Below are positions 1-15,900 of a DNA stretch of 64,000 nucleotides, piece by piece. The DNA lies in NCBI GenBank assembly GCA_039105265.1, contig JAPFFF010000001.1:2046001-2110000 (forward strand), in the 5' to 3' direction. Each line of letters opens with the position of its first letter. The first letter of the stretch is position 1. Source of the stretch: Tritrichomonas musculus. Taxonomy: Eukaryota; Parabasalia; Tritrichomonadida; Tritrichomonadidae. A model generated the notes under the pieces. It was not told where the DNA came from, made no database searches, and was given only the letters and a program-made list of their open reading frames with translations. The position numbers and the translations under genes are program-made.

Positions 1-997
1 GAAGGAATTGTGATTTCTCTCAATGATAAACATCCATTGAATGAAGATTCTCCAATTTCAGTTACAGAAGAAGGAATTGTGATTTGTGTCAGTGATGAAC
101 ATCCATTGAATGCAGAAGATCCAATTAAGGTTACAGAAGAAGGAATTGTGATTTGTCTAAGTGATGAACATCCATTGAATGCAGAAGATCCAATTCCAGT
201 TACAGAAGAAGGAATTGCGATTTTTCTCAATGATGTGCATCCACTGAAAGCAGATTCTTCAATTTCAGTTACAGAAGAAGGAATTGTGATTTGTGTCAGT
301 GATGAACATCCACTAAAGGCATATTTTCTAATTTTGGTTACAGAAGAAGGAATTTTGATTTGTGTCAATGATGAACATCCAATAAAAGCAGAATGTCCAA
401 TTACGGTTACGGAAGAGGGAATTTTTATTTCTGTCAGTGATAAACATCGACTGAAAGCAGATTTAAAAATTCTACATACAGAAGAAGGAATTGTGATTTG
501 TGTCAGTGATGAACATCCATTGAATGCAGAATCTCCAATTACGGTTACTGAAGAAGGAATTGTGATTTCTGTCAGTGATGAACATCCACTGAATGCGGAA
601 TCTCCAATTACGGTTACAGAAGAAGGAATTGTGATTTCTGTAAGTGAGGAACATTTTTCAAATGCAGAAGGATGTATTATTTTTATAAATGAAGGAATGA
701 TTATTTGTTCTTTACAATTTTTTGCCCATATAAGTGTATCAAAAATTTCGGTATTTGCATCAGATTTATAAACAAGAAATTGGTTTTCAATAAAATTCAA
801 TATATTTTTCTTGCATGGAAAAATAGTAATTTGCGTTAATGATGGGCATCCAGAGAAAACAGAATCACCAATTTTGGTTACAGAAGAAGGAATTTTTATT
901 TCTCTTAGTAATGAACATCTACTGAAAGCATATTTTCCAATTACAGTTACAGAAGAAGGAATTGTGATTTCTCTCAGTGATGAACATCCACTGAATG
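1..997 (-). repeat. Diverged LRR island A (cut by the window edge)
   Basis: Seen: units here differ markedly from the array consensus (for example [29 protein letters not shown]). The block appears identical by eye to 1,912-2,908 of island B at an offset of 1,911 bp, and the two part near base 998. Its remaining part lies outside the window. It includes the 39-residue linker at 705-821. Beyond 998, a unit with VIKIYES appears that is not seen elsewhere. Confidence 0.85.
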
Positions 998-3900
998 TAG
1001 ATTCATAAATTTTAATCACAGAAGAAGGAATTGTGATTTCTCTCAGTGATGAACATCCACTGAATGCAGATTCGCCAATTACAGTAACTGAAGAAGGAAT
1101 TGTGATTTCTGTCAGTGATGAACATCTACTGAATGCAGAATCTCCAATTTCAGTTACAGATGAAGGAATTGTGATTTGTGTCAGTGATGAACATCCACTG
1201 AATGCAGAATCTCCAATTAAGGTTACTGAAGAAGGAATTGTGATTTGTCTAAGTGATGAACATCCACTGAATGCAGAATATCCAATTAAGGTTACTGAAG
1301 AAGGAATTGTGATTTGTGTCAGTGATGAACATCTACTGAATGCAGAATCTCCAATTTCAGTTACAGATGAAGGAATTGTGATTTGTGTCAATGATGAACA
1401 TCCACTGAATGCGGAATCTCTAATTACGGTTACAGAAGAAGGAATTGTGATTTGTCTAAGTGATGAACATCCACTGAATGCAGAAGATCCAATTAAGGTT
1501 ACTGAAGAAGGAATTGTGATTTGTGTCAGTGATGAACATTCATTGAAAGCAGAATATCCAATTAAGGTTACTGAAGAAGGAATTGTGATTTGTCTAAGTG
1601 ATGAACATCCACTGAAAGCAGAATTTCCAATTTCAGTTACTGAAGAAGGAATTGTGATTTGTCTAAGTGATGAACATTCATTGAAAGCAGAATATCCAAT
1701 TAAGGTTACTGAAGAAGGAATTGTGATTTGTCTAAGTGATGAACATCTACTGAATGCAGAATTTCCAATTTCAGTTACTGAAGAAGGAATTGTGATTTCT
1801 GTCAGTGATGAACATCCATTGAACATGTTGTTTACAATCTTTTCTATATTTCCTGAAATTGTTAATGCTTTAATTCCATTGAAAACGCAGATACCAATTG
1901 AAGTTACTGAAGAAGGAATTGTGATTTCTCTCAATGATAAACATCCATTGAATGAAGATTCTCCAATTTCAGTTACAGAAGAAGGAATTGTGATTTGTGT
2001 CAGTGATGAACATCCATTGAATGCAGAAGATCCAATTAAGGTTACAGAAGAAGGAATTGTGATTTGTCTAAGTGATGAACATCCATTGAATGCAGAAGAT
2101 CCAATTCCAGTTACAGAAGAAGGAATTGCGATTTTTCTCAATGATGTGCATCCACTGAAAGCAGATTCTTCAATTTCAGTTACAGAAGAAGGAATTGTGA
2201 TTTGTGTCAGTGATGAACATCCACTAAAGGCATATTTTCTAATTTTGGTTACAGAAGAAGGAATTTTGATTTGTGTCAATGATGAACATCCAATAAAAGC
2301 AGAATGTCCAATTACGGTTACGGAAGAGGGAATTTTTATTTCTGTCAGTGATAAACATCGACTGAAAGCAGATTTAAAAATTCTACATACAGAAGAAGGA
2401 ATTGTGATTTGTGTCAGTGATGAACATCCATTGAATGCAGAATCTCCAATTACGGTTACTGAAGAAGGAATTGTGATTTCTGTCAGTGATGAACATCCAC
2501 TGAATGCGGAATCTCCAATTACGGTTACAGAAGAAGGAATTGTGATTTCTGTAAGTGAGGAACATTTTTCAAATGCAGAAGGATGTATTATTTTTATAAA
2601 TGAAGGAATGATTATTTGTTCTTTACAATTTTTTGCCCATATAAGTGTATCAAAAATTTCGGTATTTGCATCAGATTTATAAACAAGAAATTGGTTTTCA
2701 ATAAAATTCAATATATTTTTCTTGCATGGAAAAATAGTAATTTGCGTTAATGATGGGCATCCAGAGAAAACAGAATCACCAATTTTGGTTACAGAAGAAG
2801 GAATTTTTATTTCTCTTAGTAATGAACATCTACTGAAAGCATATTTTCCAATTACAGTTACAGAAGAAGGAATTGTGATTTCTCTCAGTGATGAACATCC
2901 ACTGAATGCAGAATCTCCAATTGAAGTTACAGAAGAAGGAATTGTGATTTGTGTTAATGATGAACATCCACTGAATGCAGAATATCCAATTGAAGTTACA
3001 GAAGAAGGAATTGTGATTTGTGTTAATGATGAACATCCACTGAATGCAGAATCTCCAATTGAAGTTACAGAAGAAGGAATTGTGATTTGTGTTAATGATG
3101 AACATCCACTGAATGCAGAATCTCCAATTGAAGTTACAGAAGAAGGAATTGTGATTTGTGTTAATGATGAACATCCACTGAATGCAGAATCTCCAATTGA
3201 AGTTACAGAAGAAGGAATTGTGATTTGTGTTAATGATGAACATCCACTGAATGCAGAATCTCCAATTGAAGTTACAGAAGAAGGAATTGTGATTTGTGTT
3301 AATGATGAACATCCACTGAATGCAGAATCTCCAATTGAAGTTACAGAAGAAGGAATTGTGATTTGTGTTAATGATGAACATCCACTGAATGCAGATTTTC
3401 CAATTGAAGTTACAGAAGAAGGAATTGTGATTTGTGTTAATGATGAACATCCACTGAATGCAGAATCTCCAATTGAAGTTACAGAAGAAGGAATTGTGAT
3501 TTGTGTTAATGATGAACATCCACTGAATGCAGATTTTCCAATTGAAGTTACAGAAGAAGGAATTGTGATTTGTGTTAATGATGAACATCCACTGAATGCA
3601 GAATCTCCAATTGAAGTTACAGAATAAGGAATTGTGATTTGTGTTAATGATGAACATCCACTGAATGCAGAATCTCCAATTGAAGTTACAGAAGAAGGAA
3701 TTGTGATTTGTGTTAATGATGAACATCCACTGAATGCAGAATCTCCAATTGAAGTTACAGAAGAAGGAATTGTGATTTGTGTTAATGATGAACATCTATT
3801 GAATGCAGAATTCCCAATTGAAGTTACAGAAGAAGGAATTGTGATTTGTGTTAATGATGAACATCCACTGAATGTAGAATCTCCAATTGAAGTTACAGAA

Positions 3901-6900
3901 GAAGGAATTGTGATTTGTGTTAATGATGAACATCCACTGAATGCAGAATCTCCAATTGAAGTTACAGAAGAAGGAATTGTGATTTGTGTCAGTGATGAAC
4001 ATCCACTGAATGCAGAATCTCCAATTGAAGTTACAGAAGAAGGAATTGTGATTTGTGTTAATGATGAACATCCACTGAATGTAGAATCTCCAATTGAAGT
4101 TACAGAAGAAGGAATTGTGATTTGTGTTAATGATGAACATCCACTGAATGCAGAATCTCCAATTGAAGTTACAGAATAAGGAATTGTGATTTGTGTTAAT
4201 GATGAACATCCACTGAATGCAGAATCTCCAATTGAAGTTACAGAAGAAGGAATTGTGATTTGTGTTAATGATGAACATCCACTGAATGCAGAATCTCCAA
4301 TTGAAGTTACAGAAGAAGGAATTGTGATTTGTGTTAATGATGAACATCTATTGAATGCAGAATTCCCAATTGAAGTTACAGAAGAAGGAATTGTGATTTG
4401 TGTTAATGATGAACATCCACTGAATGTAGAATCTCCAATTGAAGTTACAGAAGAAGGAATTGTGATTTGTGTTAATGATGAACATCCACTGAATGCAGAA
4501 TCTCCAATTGAAGTTACAGAAGAAGGAATTGTGATTTGTGTTAATGATGAACATCCACTGAATGCAGAATCTCCAATTGAAGTTACAGAAGAAGGAATTG
4601 TGATTTGTGTTAATGATGAACATCCACTGAATGCAGAATCTCCAATTGAAGTTACAGAAGAAGGAATTGTGATTTGTGTTAATGATGAACATCCACTGAA
4701 TGCAGAATCTCCAATTGAAGTTACAGAAGAAGGAATTGTGATTTGTGTTAATGATGAACATCCACTGAATGCAGAATCTCCAATTGAAGTTACAGAAGAA
4801 GGAATTGTGATTTGTGTTAATGATGAACATCCACTGAATGCAGATTTTCCAATTGAAGTTACAGAAGAAGGAATTGTGATTTGTGTTAATGATGAACATC
4901 CACTGAATGCAGAATCTCCAATTGAAGTTACAGAAGAAGGAATTGTGATTTGTGTTAATGATGAACATCCACTGAATGCAGAATCTCCAATTGAAGTTAC
5001 AGAAGAAGGAATTGTGATTTGTGTTAATGATGAACATCCACTGAATGCAGAATCTCCAATTGAAGTTACAGAAGAAGGAATTGTGATTTGTGTTAATGAT
5101 GAACATCCACTGAATGCAGAATCTCCAATTGAAGTTACAGAAGAAGGAATTGTGATTTGTGTTAATGATGAACATCCACTGAATGCAGAATCTCCAATTG
5201 AAGTTACAGAAGAAGGAATTGTGATTTGTGTTAATGATGAACATCTATTGAATGCAGAATTCCCAATTGAAGTTACAGAAGAAGGAATTGTGATTTGTGT
5301 TAATGATGAACATCCACTGAATGTAGAATCTCCAATTGAAGTTACAGAAGAAGGAATTGTGATTTGTGTTAATGATGAACATCCACTGAATGCAGAATCT
5401 CCAATTGAAGTTACAGATGAAGGAATTGTGATTTGTGTCAGTGATGAACATCCACTGAATGCAGAATCTCCAATTGAAGTTACAGAAGAAGGAATTGTGA
5501 TTTGTGTTAATGATGAACATCCACTGAATGTAGAATCTCCAATTGAAGTTACAGAAGAAGGAATTGTGATTTGTGTTAATGATGAACATCCACTGAATGC
5601 AGAATCTCCAATTGAAGTTACAGAAGAAGGAATTGTGATTTGTGTTAATGATGAACATCCACTGAATGCAGATTTTCCAATTGAAGTTACAGAAGAAGGA
5701 ATTGTGATTTGTGTTAATGATGAACATCCACTGAATGCAGAATCTCCAATTGAAGTTACAGAAGAAGGAATTGTGATTTGTGTTAATGATGAACATCCAC
5801 TGAATGCAGAATCTCCAATTGAAGTTACAGAAGAAGGAATTGTGATTTGTGTTAATGATGAACATCCACTGAATGCAGAATCTCCAATTGAAGTTACAGA
5901 AGAAGGAATTGTGATTTGTGTTAATGATGAACATCCACTGAATGCAGAATCTCCAATTGAAGTTACAGAAGAAGGAATTGTGATTTGTGTTAATGATGAA
6001 CATCCACTGAATGCAGAATCTCCAATTGAAGTTACAGAAGAAGGAATTGTGATTTGTGTTAATGATGAACATCCACTGAATGCAGAATCTCCAATTGAAG
6101 TTACAGAAGAAGGAATTGTGATTTGTGTTAATGATGAACATCCACTGAATGCAGAATCTCCAATTGAAGTTACAGAAGAAGGAATTGTGATTTGTGTTAA
6201 TGATGAACATCCACTGAATGCAGAATCTCCAATTGAAGTTACAGAAGAAGGAATTGTGATTTGTGTTAATGATGAACATCCACTGAATGCAGAATCTCCA
6301 ATTGAAGTTACAGATGAAGGAATTGTGATTTGTGTTAATGATGAACATCCACTGAATGCAGAATCTCCAATTGAAGTTACAGAAGAAGGAATTGTGATTT
6401 GTGTTAATGATGAACATCCACTGAATGCAGAATCTCCAATTGAAGTTACAGAAGAAGGAATTGTGATTTGTGTTAATGATGAACATCCACTGAATGCAGA
6501 ATCTCCAATTGAAGTTACAGAAGAAGGAATTGTGATTTGTGTTAATGATGAACATCCACTGAATGCAGATTTTCCAATTGAAGTTACAGAAGAAGGAATT
6601 GTGATTTGTGTTAATGATGAACATCTATTGAATGCAGATTTTCCAATTGAAGTTACAGAAGAAGGAATTGTGATTTGTGTTAATGATGAACATCCACTGA
6701 ATGCAGAATCTCCAATTGAAGTTACAGAAGAAGGAATTGTGATTTGTGTTAATGATGAACATCCACTGAATGCAGATTTTCCAATTGAAGTTACAGAAGA
6801 AGGAATTGTGATTTGTGTTAATGATGAACATCCACTGAATGCAGAATCTCCAATTGAAGTTACAGAAGAAGGAATTGTGATTTGTGTTAATGATGAACAT

Positions 6901-9900
6901 CCACTGAATGCAGAATCTCCAATTGAAGTTACAGAAGAAGGAATTGTGATTTGTGTTAATGATGAACATCCACTGAATGCAGATTTTCCAATTGAAGTTA
7001 CAGAAGAAGGAATTGTGATTTGTGTTAATGATGAACATCTATTGAATGCAGATTTTCCAATTGAAGTTACAGAAGAAGGAATTGTGATTTGTGTTAATGA
7101 TGAACATCCACTGAATGCAGAATCTCCAATTGAAGTTACAGAAGAAGGAATTGTGATTTGTGTCAGTGATGAACATCCACTGAATGCAGAATCTCCAATT
7201 GAAGTTACAGAAGAAGGAATTGTGATTTGTGTTAATGATGAACATCCACTGAATGCAGAATCTCCAATTGAAGTTACAGATGAAGGAATTGTGATTTGTG
7301 TCAGTGATGAACATCCACTGAATGCAGAATCTCCAATTGAAGTTACAGAAGAAGGAATTGTGATTTCTCTCAGTGATGAACATCCACTGAATGCAGAATC
7401 TCCAATTGAAGTTACAGAAGAAGGAATTGTGATTTGTGTTAATGATGAACATCCACTGAATGCAGAATCTCCAATTGAAGTTACAGAAGAAGGAATTGTG
7501 ATTTGTGTTAATGATGAACATCCACTGAATGCAGAATCTCCAATTGAAGTTACAGATGAAGGAATTGTGATTTGTGTCAGTGATGAACATCCACTGAATG
7601 CAGAATCTCCAATTAAGGTTACTGAAGAAGGAATTGTGATTTGTCTAAGTGATGAACATCCACTGAATGCAGAATATCCAATTAAGGTTACTGAAGAAGG
7701 AATTGTGATTTGTGTCAGTGATGAACATCTACTGAATGCAGAATCTCCAATTTCAGTTACAGATGAAGGAATTGTGATTTCTCTCAATGATGAGCATCCA
7801 CTGAATCCAGATTCTCCAATTGAAGTTACAGAAGAAGGAATTGTGATTTGTCTAAGTGATGAACATCCACTGAATGCAGAATCTCCAATTGAAGTTACAG
7901 AAGAAGGAATTGTGATTTGTGTTAATGATGAACATCCACTGAATGCAGAATCTCCAATTGAAGTTACAGAAGAAGGAATTGTGATTTCTCTCAGTGATGA
8001 ACATCCACTGAATGCAGAATCTCCAATTGAAGTTACAGAAGAAGGAATTGTGATTTGTGTTAATGATGAACATCCACTGAATGCAGAATCTCCAATTGAA
8101 GTTACAGATGAAGGAATTGTGATTTGTGTCAGTGATGAACATCCACTGAATGCAGAATCTCCAATTAAGGTTACTGAAGAAGGAATTGTGATTTGTCTAA
8201 GTGATGAACATCCACTGAATGCAGAATATCCAATTAAGGTTACTGAAGAAGGAATTGTGATTTGTGTCAGTGATGAACATCTACTGAATGCAGAATCTCC
8301 AATTTCAGTTACAGATGAAGGAATTGTGATTTGTGTTAATGATGAACATCCACTGAATGCAGAATCTCCAATTGAAGTTACAGAAGAAGGAATTGTGATT
8401 TGTGTTAATGATGAACATCCACTGAATGCAGAATCTCCAATTGAAGTTACAGAAGAAGGAATTGTGATTTGTGTTAATGATGAACATCCACTGAATGCAG
8501 AATCTCCAATTGAAGTTACAGAAGAAGGAATTGTGATTTGTGTTAATGATGAACATCCACTGAATGCAGATTTTCCAATTGAAGTTACAGAAGAAGGAAT
8601 TGTGATTTGTGTTAATGATGAACATCCACTGAATGCAGAATCTCCAATTGAAGTTACAGAAGAAGGAATTGTGATTTGTGTTAATGATGAACATCCACTG
8701 AATGCAGAATCTCCAATTGAAGTTACAGAAGAAGGAATTGTGATTTGTGTTAATGATGAACATCCACTGAATGCAGATTTTCCAATTGAAGTTACAGAAG
8801 AAGGAATTGTGATTTGTGTTAATGATGAACATCTATTGAATGCAGATTTTCCAATTGAAGTTACAGAAGAAGGAATTGTGATTTGTGTTAATGATGAACA
8901 TCCACTGAATGCAGAATCTCCAATTGAAGTTACAGAAGAAGGAATTGTGATTTGTGTCAGTGATGAACATCCACTGAATGCAGAATCTCCAATTGAAGTT
9001 ACAGAAGAAGGAATTGTGATTTGTGTTAATGATGAACATCCACTGAATGCAGAATCTCCAATTGAAGTTACAGATGAAGGAATTGTGATTTGTGTCAGTG
9101 ATGAACATCCACTGAATGCAGAATCTCCAATTGAAGTTACAGAAGAAGGAATTGTGATTTCTCTCAGTGATGAACATCCACTGAATGCAGAATCTCCAAT
9201 TGAAGTTACAGAAGAAGGAATTGTGATTTGTGTTAATGATGAACATCCACTGAATGCAGAATCTCCAATTGAAGTTACAGAAGAAGGAATTGTGATTTGT
9301 GTCAGTGATGAACATCCACTGAATGCAGAATCTCCAATTAAGGTTACTGAAGAAGGAATTGTGATTTGTCTAAGTGATGAACATCCACTGAATGCAGAAT
9401 ATCCAATTAAGGTTACTGAAGAAGGAATTGTGATTTGTGTCAGTGATGAACATCTACTGAATGCAGAATCTCCAATTTCAGTTACAGATGAAGGAATTGT
9501 GATTTGTGTTAATGATGAACATCCACTGAATGCAGAATCTCCAATTGAAGTTACAGAAGAAGGAATTGTGATTTGTGTTAATGATGAACATCCACTGAAT
9601 GCAGAATCTCCAATTGAAGTTACAGAAGAAGGAATTGTGATTTGTGTTAATGATGAACATCCACTGAATGCAGAATCTCCAATTGAAGTTACAGAAGAAG
9701 GAATTGTGATTTGTGTTAATGATGAACATCCACTGAATGCAGATTTTCCAATTGAAGTTACAGAAGAAGGAATTGTGATTTGTGTTAATGATGAACATCC
9801 ACTGAATGCAGAATCTCCAATTGAAGTTACAGAAGAAGGAATTGTGATTTGTGTTAATGATGAACATCCACTGAATGCAGAATCTCCAATTGAAGTTACA

Positions 9901-12900
9901 GAAGAAGGAATTGTGATTTGTGTTAATGATGAACATCCACTGAATGCAGATTTTCCAATTGAAGTTACAGAAGAAGGAATTGTGATTTGTGTTAATGATG
10001 AACATCTATTGAATGCAGATTTTCCAATTGAAGTTACAGAAGAAGGAATTGTGATTTGTGTTAATGATGAACATCCACTGAATGCAGAATCTCCAATTGA
10101 AGTTACAGAAGAAGGAATTGTGATTTGTGTCAGTGATGAACATCCACTGAATGCAGAATCTCCAATTGAAGTTACAGAAGAAGGAATTGTGATTTGTGTT
10201 AATGATGAACATCCACTGAATGCAGAATCTCCAATTGAAGTTACAGATGAAGGAATTGTGATTTGTGTCAGTGATGAACATCCACTGAATGCAGAATCTC
10301 CAATTGAAGTTACAGAAAAAGGAATTGTGATTTCTCTCAGTGATGAACATCCACTGAATGCAGAATCTCCAATTGAAGTTACAGAAGAAGGAATTGTGAT
10401 TTGTGTTAATGATGAACATCCACTGAATGCAGAATCTCCAATTGAAGTTACAGATGAAGGAATTGTGATTTGTGTTAATGATGAACATCCACTGAATGCA
10501 GAATCTCCAATTGAAGTTACAGATGAAGGAATTGTGATTTGTGTCAGTGATGAACATCCACTGAATGCAGAATCTCCAATTGAAGTTACAGATGAAGGAA
10601 TTGTGATTTGTGTTAATGATGAACATCCACTGAATGCAGAATCTCCAATTGAAGTTACAGATGAAGGAATTGTGATTTGTGTCAGTGATGAACATCCACT
10701 GAATGCAGAATCTCCAATTAAGGTTACTGAAGAAGGAATTGTGATTTGTCTAAGTGATGAACATCCACTGAATGCAGAATATCCAATTAAGGTTACTGAA
10801 GAAGGAATTGTGATTTGTGTCAGTGATGAACATCTACTGAATGCAGAATCTCCAATTTCAGTTACAGATGAAGGAATTGTGATTTCTCTCAATGATGAGC
10901 ATCCATTGAATCCAGATTCTCCAATTGAAGTTACAGAAGAAGGAATTGTGATTTGTCTAAGTGATGAACATCCACTGAATGCAGAATCTCCAATTGAAGT
11001 TACAGAAGAAGGAATTGTGATTTGTGTTAATGATGAACATCCACTGAATGCAGAATCTCCAATTGAAGTTACAGATGAAGGAATTGTGATTTGTGTTAAT
11101 GATGAACATCCACTGAATGCAGAATCTCCAATTGAAGTTACAGAAGAAGGAATTGTGATTTGTGTTAATGATGAACATCCACTGAATGCAGAATCTCCAA
11201 TTGAAGTTACAGATGAAGGAATTGTGATTTGTGTCAGTGATGAACATCTACTGAATGCAGAATCTCCAATTTCAGTTACAGATGAAGGAATTGTGATTTC
11301 TCTCAATGATGAGCATCCACTGAATCCAGATTCTCCAATTGAAGTTACAGAAGAAGGAATTGTGATTTGTCTAAGTGATGAACATCCACTGAATGCAGAA
11401 TCTCCAATTGAAGTTACAGAAGAAGGAATTGTGATTTGTGTTAATGATGAACATCCACTGAATGCAGAATCTCCAATTGAAGTTACAGATGAAGGAATTG
11501 TGATTTGTGTCAGTGATGAACATCCACTGAATGCAGAATCTCCAATTGAAGTTACAGAAGAAGGAATTGTGATTTCTCTCAGTGATGAACATCCACTGAA
11601 TGCAGAATCTCCAATTGAAGTTACAGAAGAAGGAATTGTGATTTGTGTTAATGATGAACATCCACTGAATGCAGAATCTCCAATTGAAGTTACAGATGAA
11701 GGAATTGTGATTTGTGTCAGTGATGAACATCCACTGAATGCAGAATCTCCAATTAAGGTTACTGAAGAAGGAATTGTGATTTGTCTAAGTGATGAACATC
11801 CACTGAATGCAGAATATCCAATTAAGGTTACTGAAGAAGGAATTGTGATTTGTGTCAGTGATGAACATCTACTGAATGCAGAATCTCCAATTTCAGTTAC
11901 AGATGAAGGAATTGTGATTTGTGTTAATGATGAACATCCACTGAATGCAGAATCTCCAATTGAAGTTACAGAAGAAGGAATTGTGATTTGTGTTAATGAT
12001 GAACATCCACTGAATGCAGAATCTCCAATTGAAGTTACAGAAGAAGGAATTGTGATTTGTGTTAATGATGAACATCCACTGAATGCAGATTTTCCAATTG
12101 AAGTTACAGAAGAAGGAATTGTGATTTGTGTTAATGATGAACATCTATTGAATGCAGATTTTCCAATTGAAGTTACAGAAGAAGGAATTGTGATTTGTGT
12201 TAATGATGAACATCCACTGAATGCAGAATCTCCAATTGAAGTTACAGAAGAAGGAATTGTGATTTGTGTCAGTGATGAACATCCACTGAATGCAGAATCT
12301 CCAATTGAAGTTACAGAAGAAGGAATTGTGATTTGTGTTAATGATGAACATCCACTGAATGCAGAATCTCCAATTGAAGTTACAGATGAAGGAATTGTGA
12401 TTTGTGTCAGTGATGAACATCCACTGAATGCAGAATCTCCAATTGAAGTTACAGAAGAAGGAATTGTGATTTCTCTCAGTGATGAACATCCACTGAATGC
12501 AGAATCTCCAATTGAAGTTACAGAAGAAGGAATTGTGATTTGTGTTAATGATGAACATCCACTGAATGCAGAATCTCCAATTGAAGTTACAGAAGAAGGA
12601 ATTGTGATTTGTGTTAATGATGAACATCCACTGAATGCAGAATCTCCAATTGAAGTTACAGAAGAAGGAATTGTGATTTGTGTTAATGATGAACATCCAC
12701 TGAATGCAGAATCTCCAATTGAAGTTACAGAAGAAGGAATTGTGATTTGTGTTAATGATGAACATCCACTGAATGCAGAATCTCCAATTGAAGTTACAGA
12801 AGAAGGAATTGTGATTTGTGTTAATGATGAACATCCACTGAATGCAGAATCTCCAATTGAAGTTACAGAAGAAGGAATTGTGATTTGTGTTAATGATGAA

Positions 12901-15900
12901 CATCCACTGAATGCAGAATCTCCAATTGAAGTTACAGAAGAAGGAATTGTGATTTGTGTTAATGATGAACATCCACTGAATGCAGAATCTCCAATTGAAG
13001 TTACAGAAGAAGGAATTGTGATTTGTGTTAATGATGAACATCCACTGAATGCAGAATCTCCAATTGAAGTTACAGAAGAAGGAATTGTGATTTGTGTTAA
13101 TGATGAACATCCACTGAATGCAGATTTTCCAATTGAAGTTACAGAAGAAGGAATTGTGATTTGTGTTAATGATGAACATCCACTGAATGCAGAATCTCCA
13201 ATTGAAGTTACAGAAGAAGGAATTGTGATTTGTGTTAATGATGAACATCCACTGAATGCAGATTTTCCAATTGAAGTTACAGAAGAAGGAATTGTGATTT
13301 GTGTTAATGATGAACATCTATTGAATGCAGATTTTCCAATTGAAGTTACAGAAGAAGGAATTGTGATTTGTGTTAATGATGAACATCCACTGAATGCAGA
13401 ATCTCCAATTGAAGTTACAGAAGAAGGAATTGTGATTTGTGTCAGTGATGAACATCCACTGAATGCAGAATCTCCAATTGAAGTTACAGAAGAAGGAATT
13501 GTGATTTGTGTTAATGATGAACATCCACTGAATGCAGAATCTCCAATTGAAGTTACAGAAGAAGGAATTGTGATTTCTCTCAGTGATGAACATCCACTGA
13601 ATGCAGAATCTCCAATTGAAGTTACAGAAGAAGGAATTGTGATTTGTGTTAATGATGAACATCCACTGAATGCAGAATCTCCAATTGAAGTTACAGATGA
13701 AGGAATTGTGATTTGTGTCAGTGATGAACATCCACTGAATGCAGAATCTCCAATTGAAGTTACAGAAGAAGGAATTGTGATTTCTCTCAGTGATGAACAT
13801 CCACTGAATGCAGAATCTCCAATTGAAGTTACAGAAGAAGGAATTGTGATTTGTGTTAATGATGAACATCCACTGAATGCAGAATCTCCAATTGAAGTTA
13901 CAGATGAAGGAATTGTGATTTGTGTCAGTGATGAACATCCACTGAATGCAGAATCTCCAATTAAGGTTACTGAAGAAGGAATTGTGATTTGTCTAAGTGA
14001 TGAACATCCACTGAATGCAGAATATCCAATTAAGGTTACTGAAGAAGGAATTGTGATTTGTGTCAGTGATGAACATCTACTGAATGCAGAATCTCCAATT
14101 TCAGTTACAGATGAAGGAATTGTGATTTGTGTTAATGATGAACATCCACTGAATGCAGAATCTCCAATTGAAGTTACAGAAGAAGGAATTGTGATTTGTG
14201 TTAATGATGAACATCCACTGAATGCAGAATCTCCAATTGAAGTTACAGAAGAAGGAATTGTGATTTGTGTTAATGATGAACATCCACTGAATGCAGAATC
14301 TCCAATTGAAGTTACAGAAGAAGGAATTGTGATTTGTGTTAATGATGAACATCCACTGAATGCAGATTTTCCAATTGAAGTTACAGAAGAAGGAATTGTG
14401 ATTTGTGTTAATGATGAACATCCACTGAATGCAGAATCTCCAATTGAAGTTACAGAAGAAGGAATTGTGATTTGTGTTAATGATGAACATCCACTGAATG
14501 CAGATTTTCCAATTGAAGTTACAGAAGAAGGAATTGTGATTTGTGTTAATGATGAACATCTATTGAATGCAGATTTTCCAATTGAAGTTACAGAAGAAGG
14601 AATTGTGATTTGTGTTAATGATGAACATCCACTGAATGCAGAATCTCCAATTGAAGTTACAGAAGAAGGAATTGTGATTTGTGTCAGTGATGAACATCCA
14701 CTGAATGCAGAATCTCCAATTGAAGTTACAGAAGAAGGAATTGTGATTTGTGTTAATGATGAACATCCACTGAATGCAGAATCTCCAATTGAAGTTACAG
14801 ATGAAGGAATTGTGATTTGTGTCAGTGATGAACATCCACTGAATGCAGAATCTCCAATTGAAGTTACAGAAGAAGGAATTGTGATTTCTCTCAGTGATGA
14901 ACATCCACTGAATGCAGAATCTCCAATTGAAGTTACAGAAGAAGGAATTGTGATTTGTGTTAATGATGAACATCCACTGAATGCAGAATCTCCAATTGAA
15001 GTTACAGAAGAAGGAATTGTGATTTGTGTTAATGATGAACATCCACTGAATGCAGAATCTCCAATTGAAGTTACAGAAGAAGGAATTGTGATTTGTGTCA
15101 GTGATGAACATCCACTGAATGCAGAATCTCCAATTAAGGTTACTGAAGAAGGAATTGTGATTTGTCTAAGTGATGAACATCCACTGAATGCAGAATATCC
15201 AATTAAGGTTACTGAAGAAGGAATTGTGATTTGTGTTAATGATGAACATCTATTGAATGCAGATTTTCCAATTGAAGTTACAGATGAAGGAATTGTGATT
15301 TCTCTCAATGATGAGCATCCACTGAATCCAGATTCTCCAATTGAAGTTACAGAAGAAGGAATTGTGATTTGTCTAAGTGATGAACATCCACTGAATGCAG
15401 AATCTCCAATTGAAGTTACAGAAGAAGGAATTGTGATTTGTGTTAATGATGAACATCCACTGAATGCAGAATCTCCAATTGAAGTTACAGATGAAGGAAT
15501 TGTGATTTGTGTCAGTGATGAACATCCACTGAATGCAGAATCTCCAATTGAAGTTACAGAAGAAGGAATTGTGATTTCTCTCAGTGATGAACATCCACTG
15601 AATGCAGAATCTCCAATTGAAGTTACAGAAGAAGGAATTGTGATTTGTGTTAATGATGAACATCCACTGAATGCAGAATCTCCAATTGAAGTTACAGATG
15701 AAGGAATTGTGATTTGTGTCAGTGATGAACATCCACTGAATGCAGAATCTCCAATTAAGGTTACTGAAGAAGGAATTGTGATTTGTCTAAGTGATGAACA
15801 TCCACTGAATGCAGAATATCCAATTAAGGTTACTGAAGAAGGAATTGTGATTTGTGTCAGTGATGAACATCTACTGAATGCAGAATCTCCAATTTCAGTT

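Noticed and set aside
771-830. AT-rich stretch after a plus-strand stop, as a possible intergenic region or promoter
   Set aside because: On the minus strand it is in-frame coding sequence of the 39-residue linker, present in all three islands.
3624-4181. Two taa stops in the plus strand as gene ends
   Set aside because: They are stops only in the antisense frame; in the LRR frame they are Ser-to-Tyr changes (IPYS).
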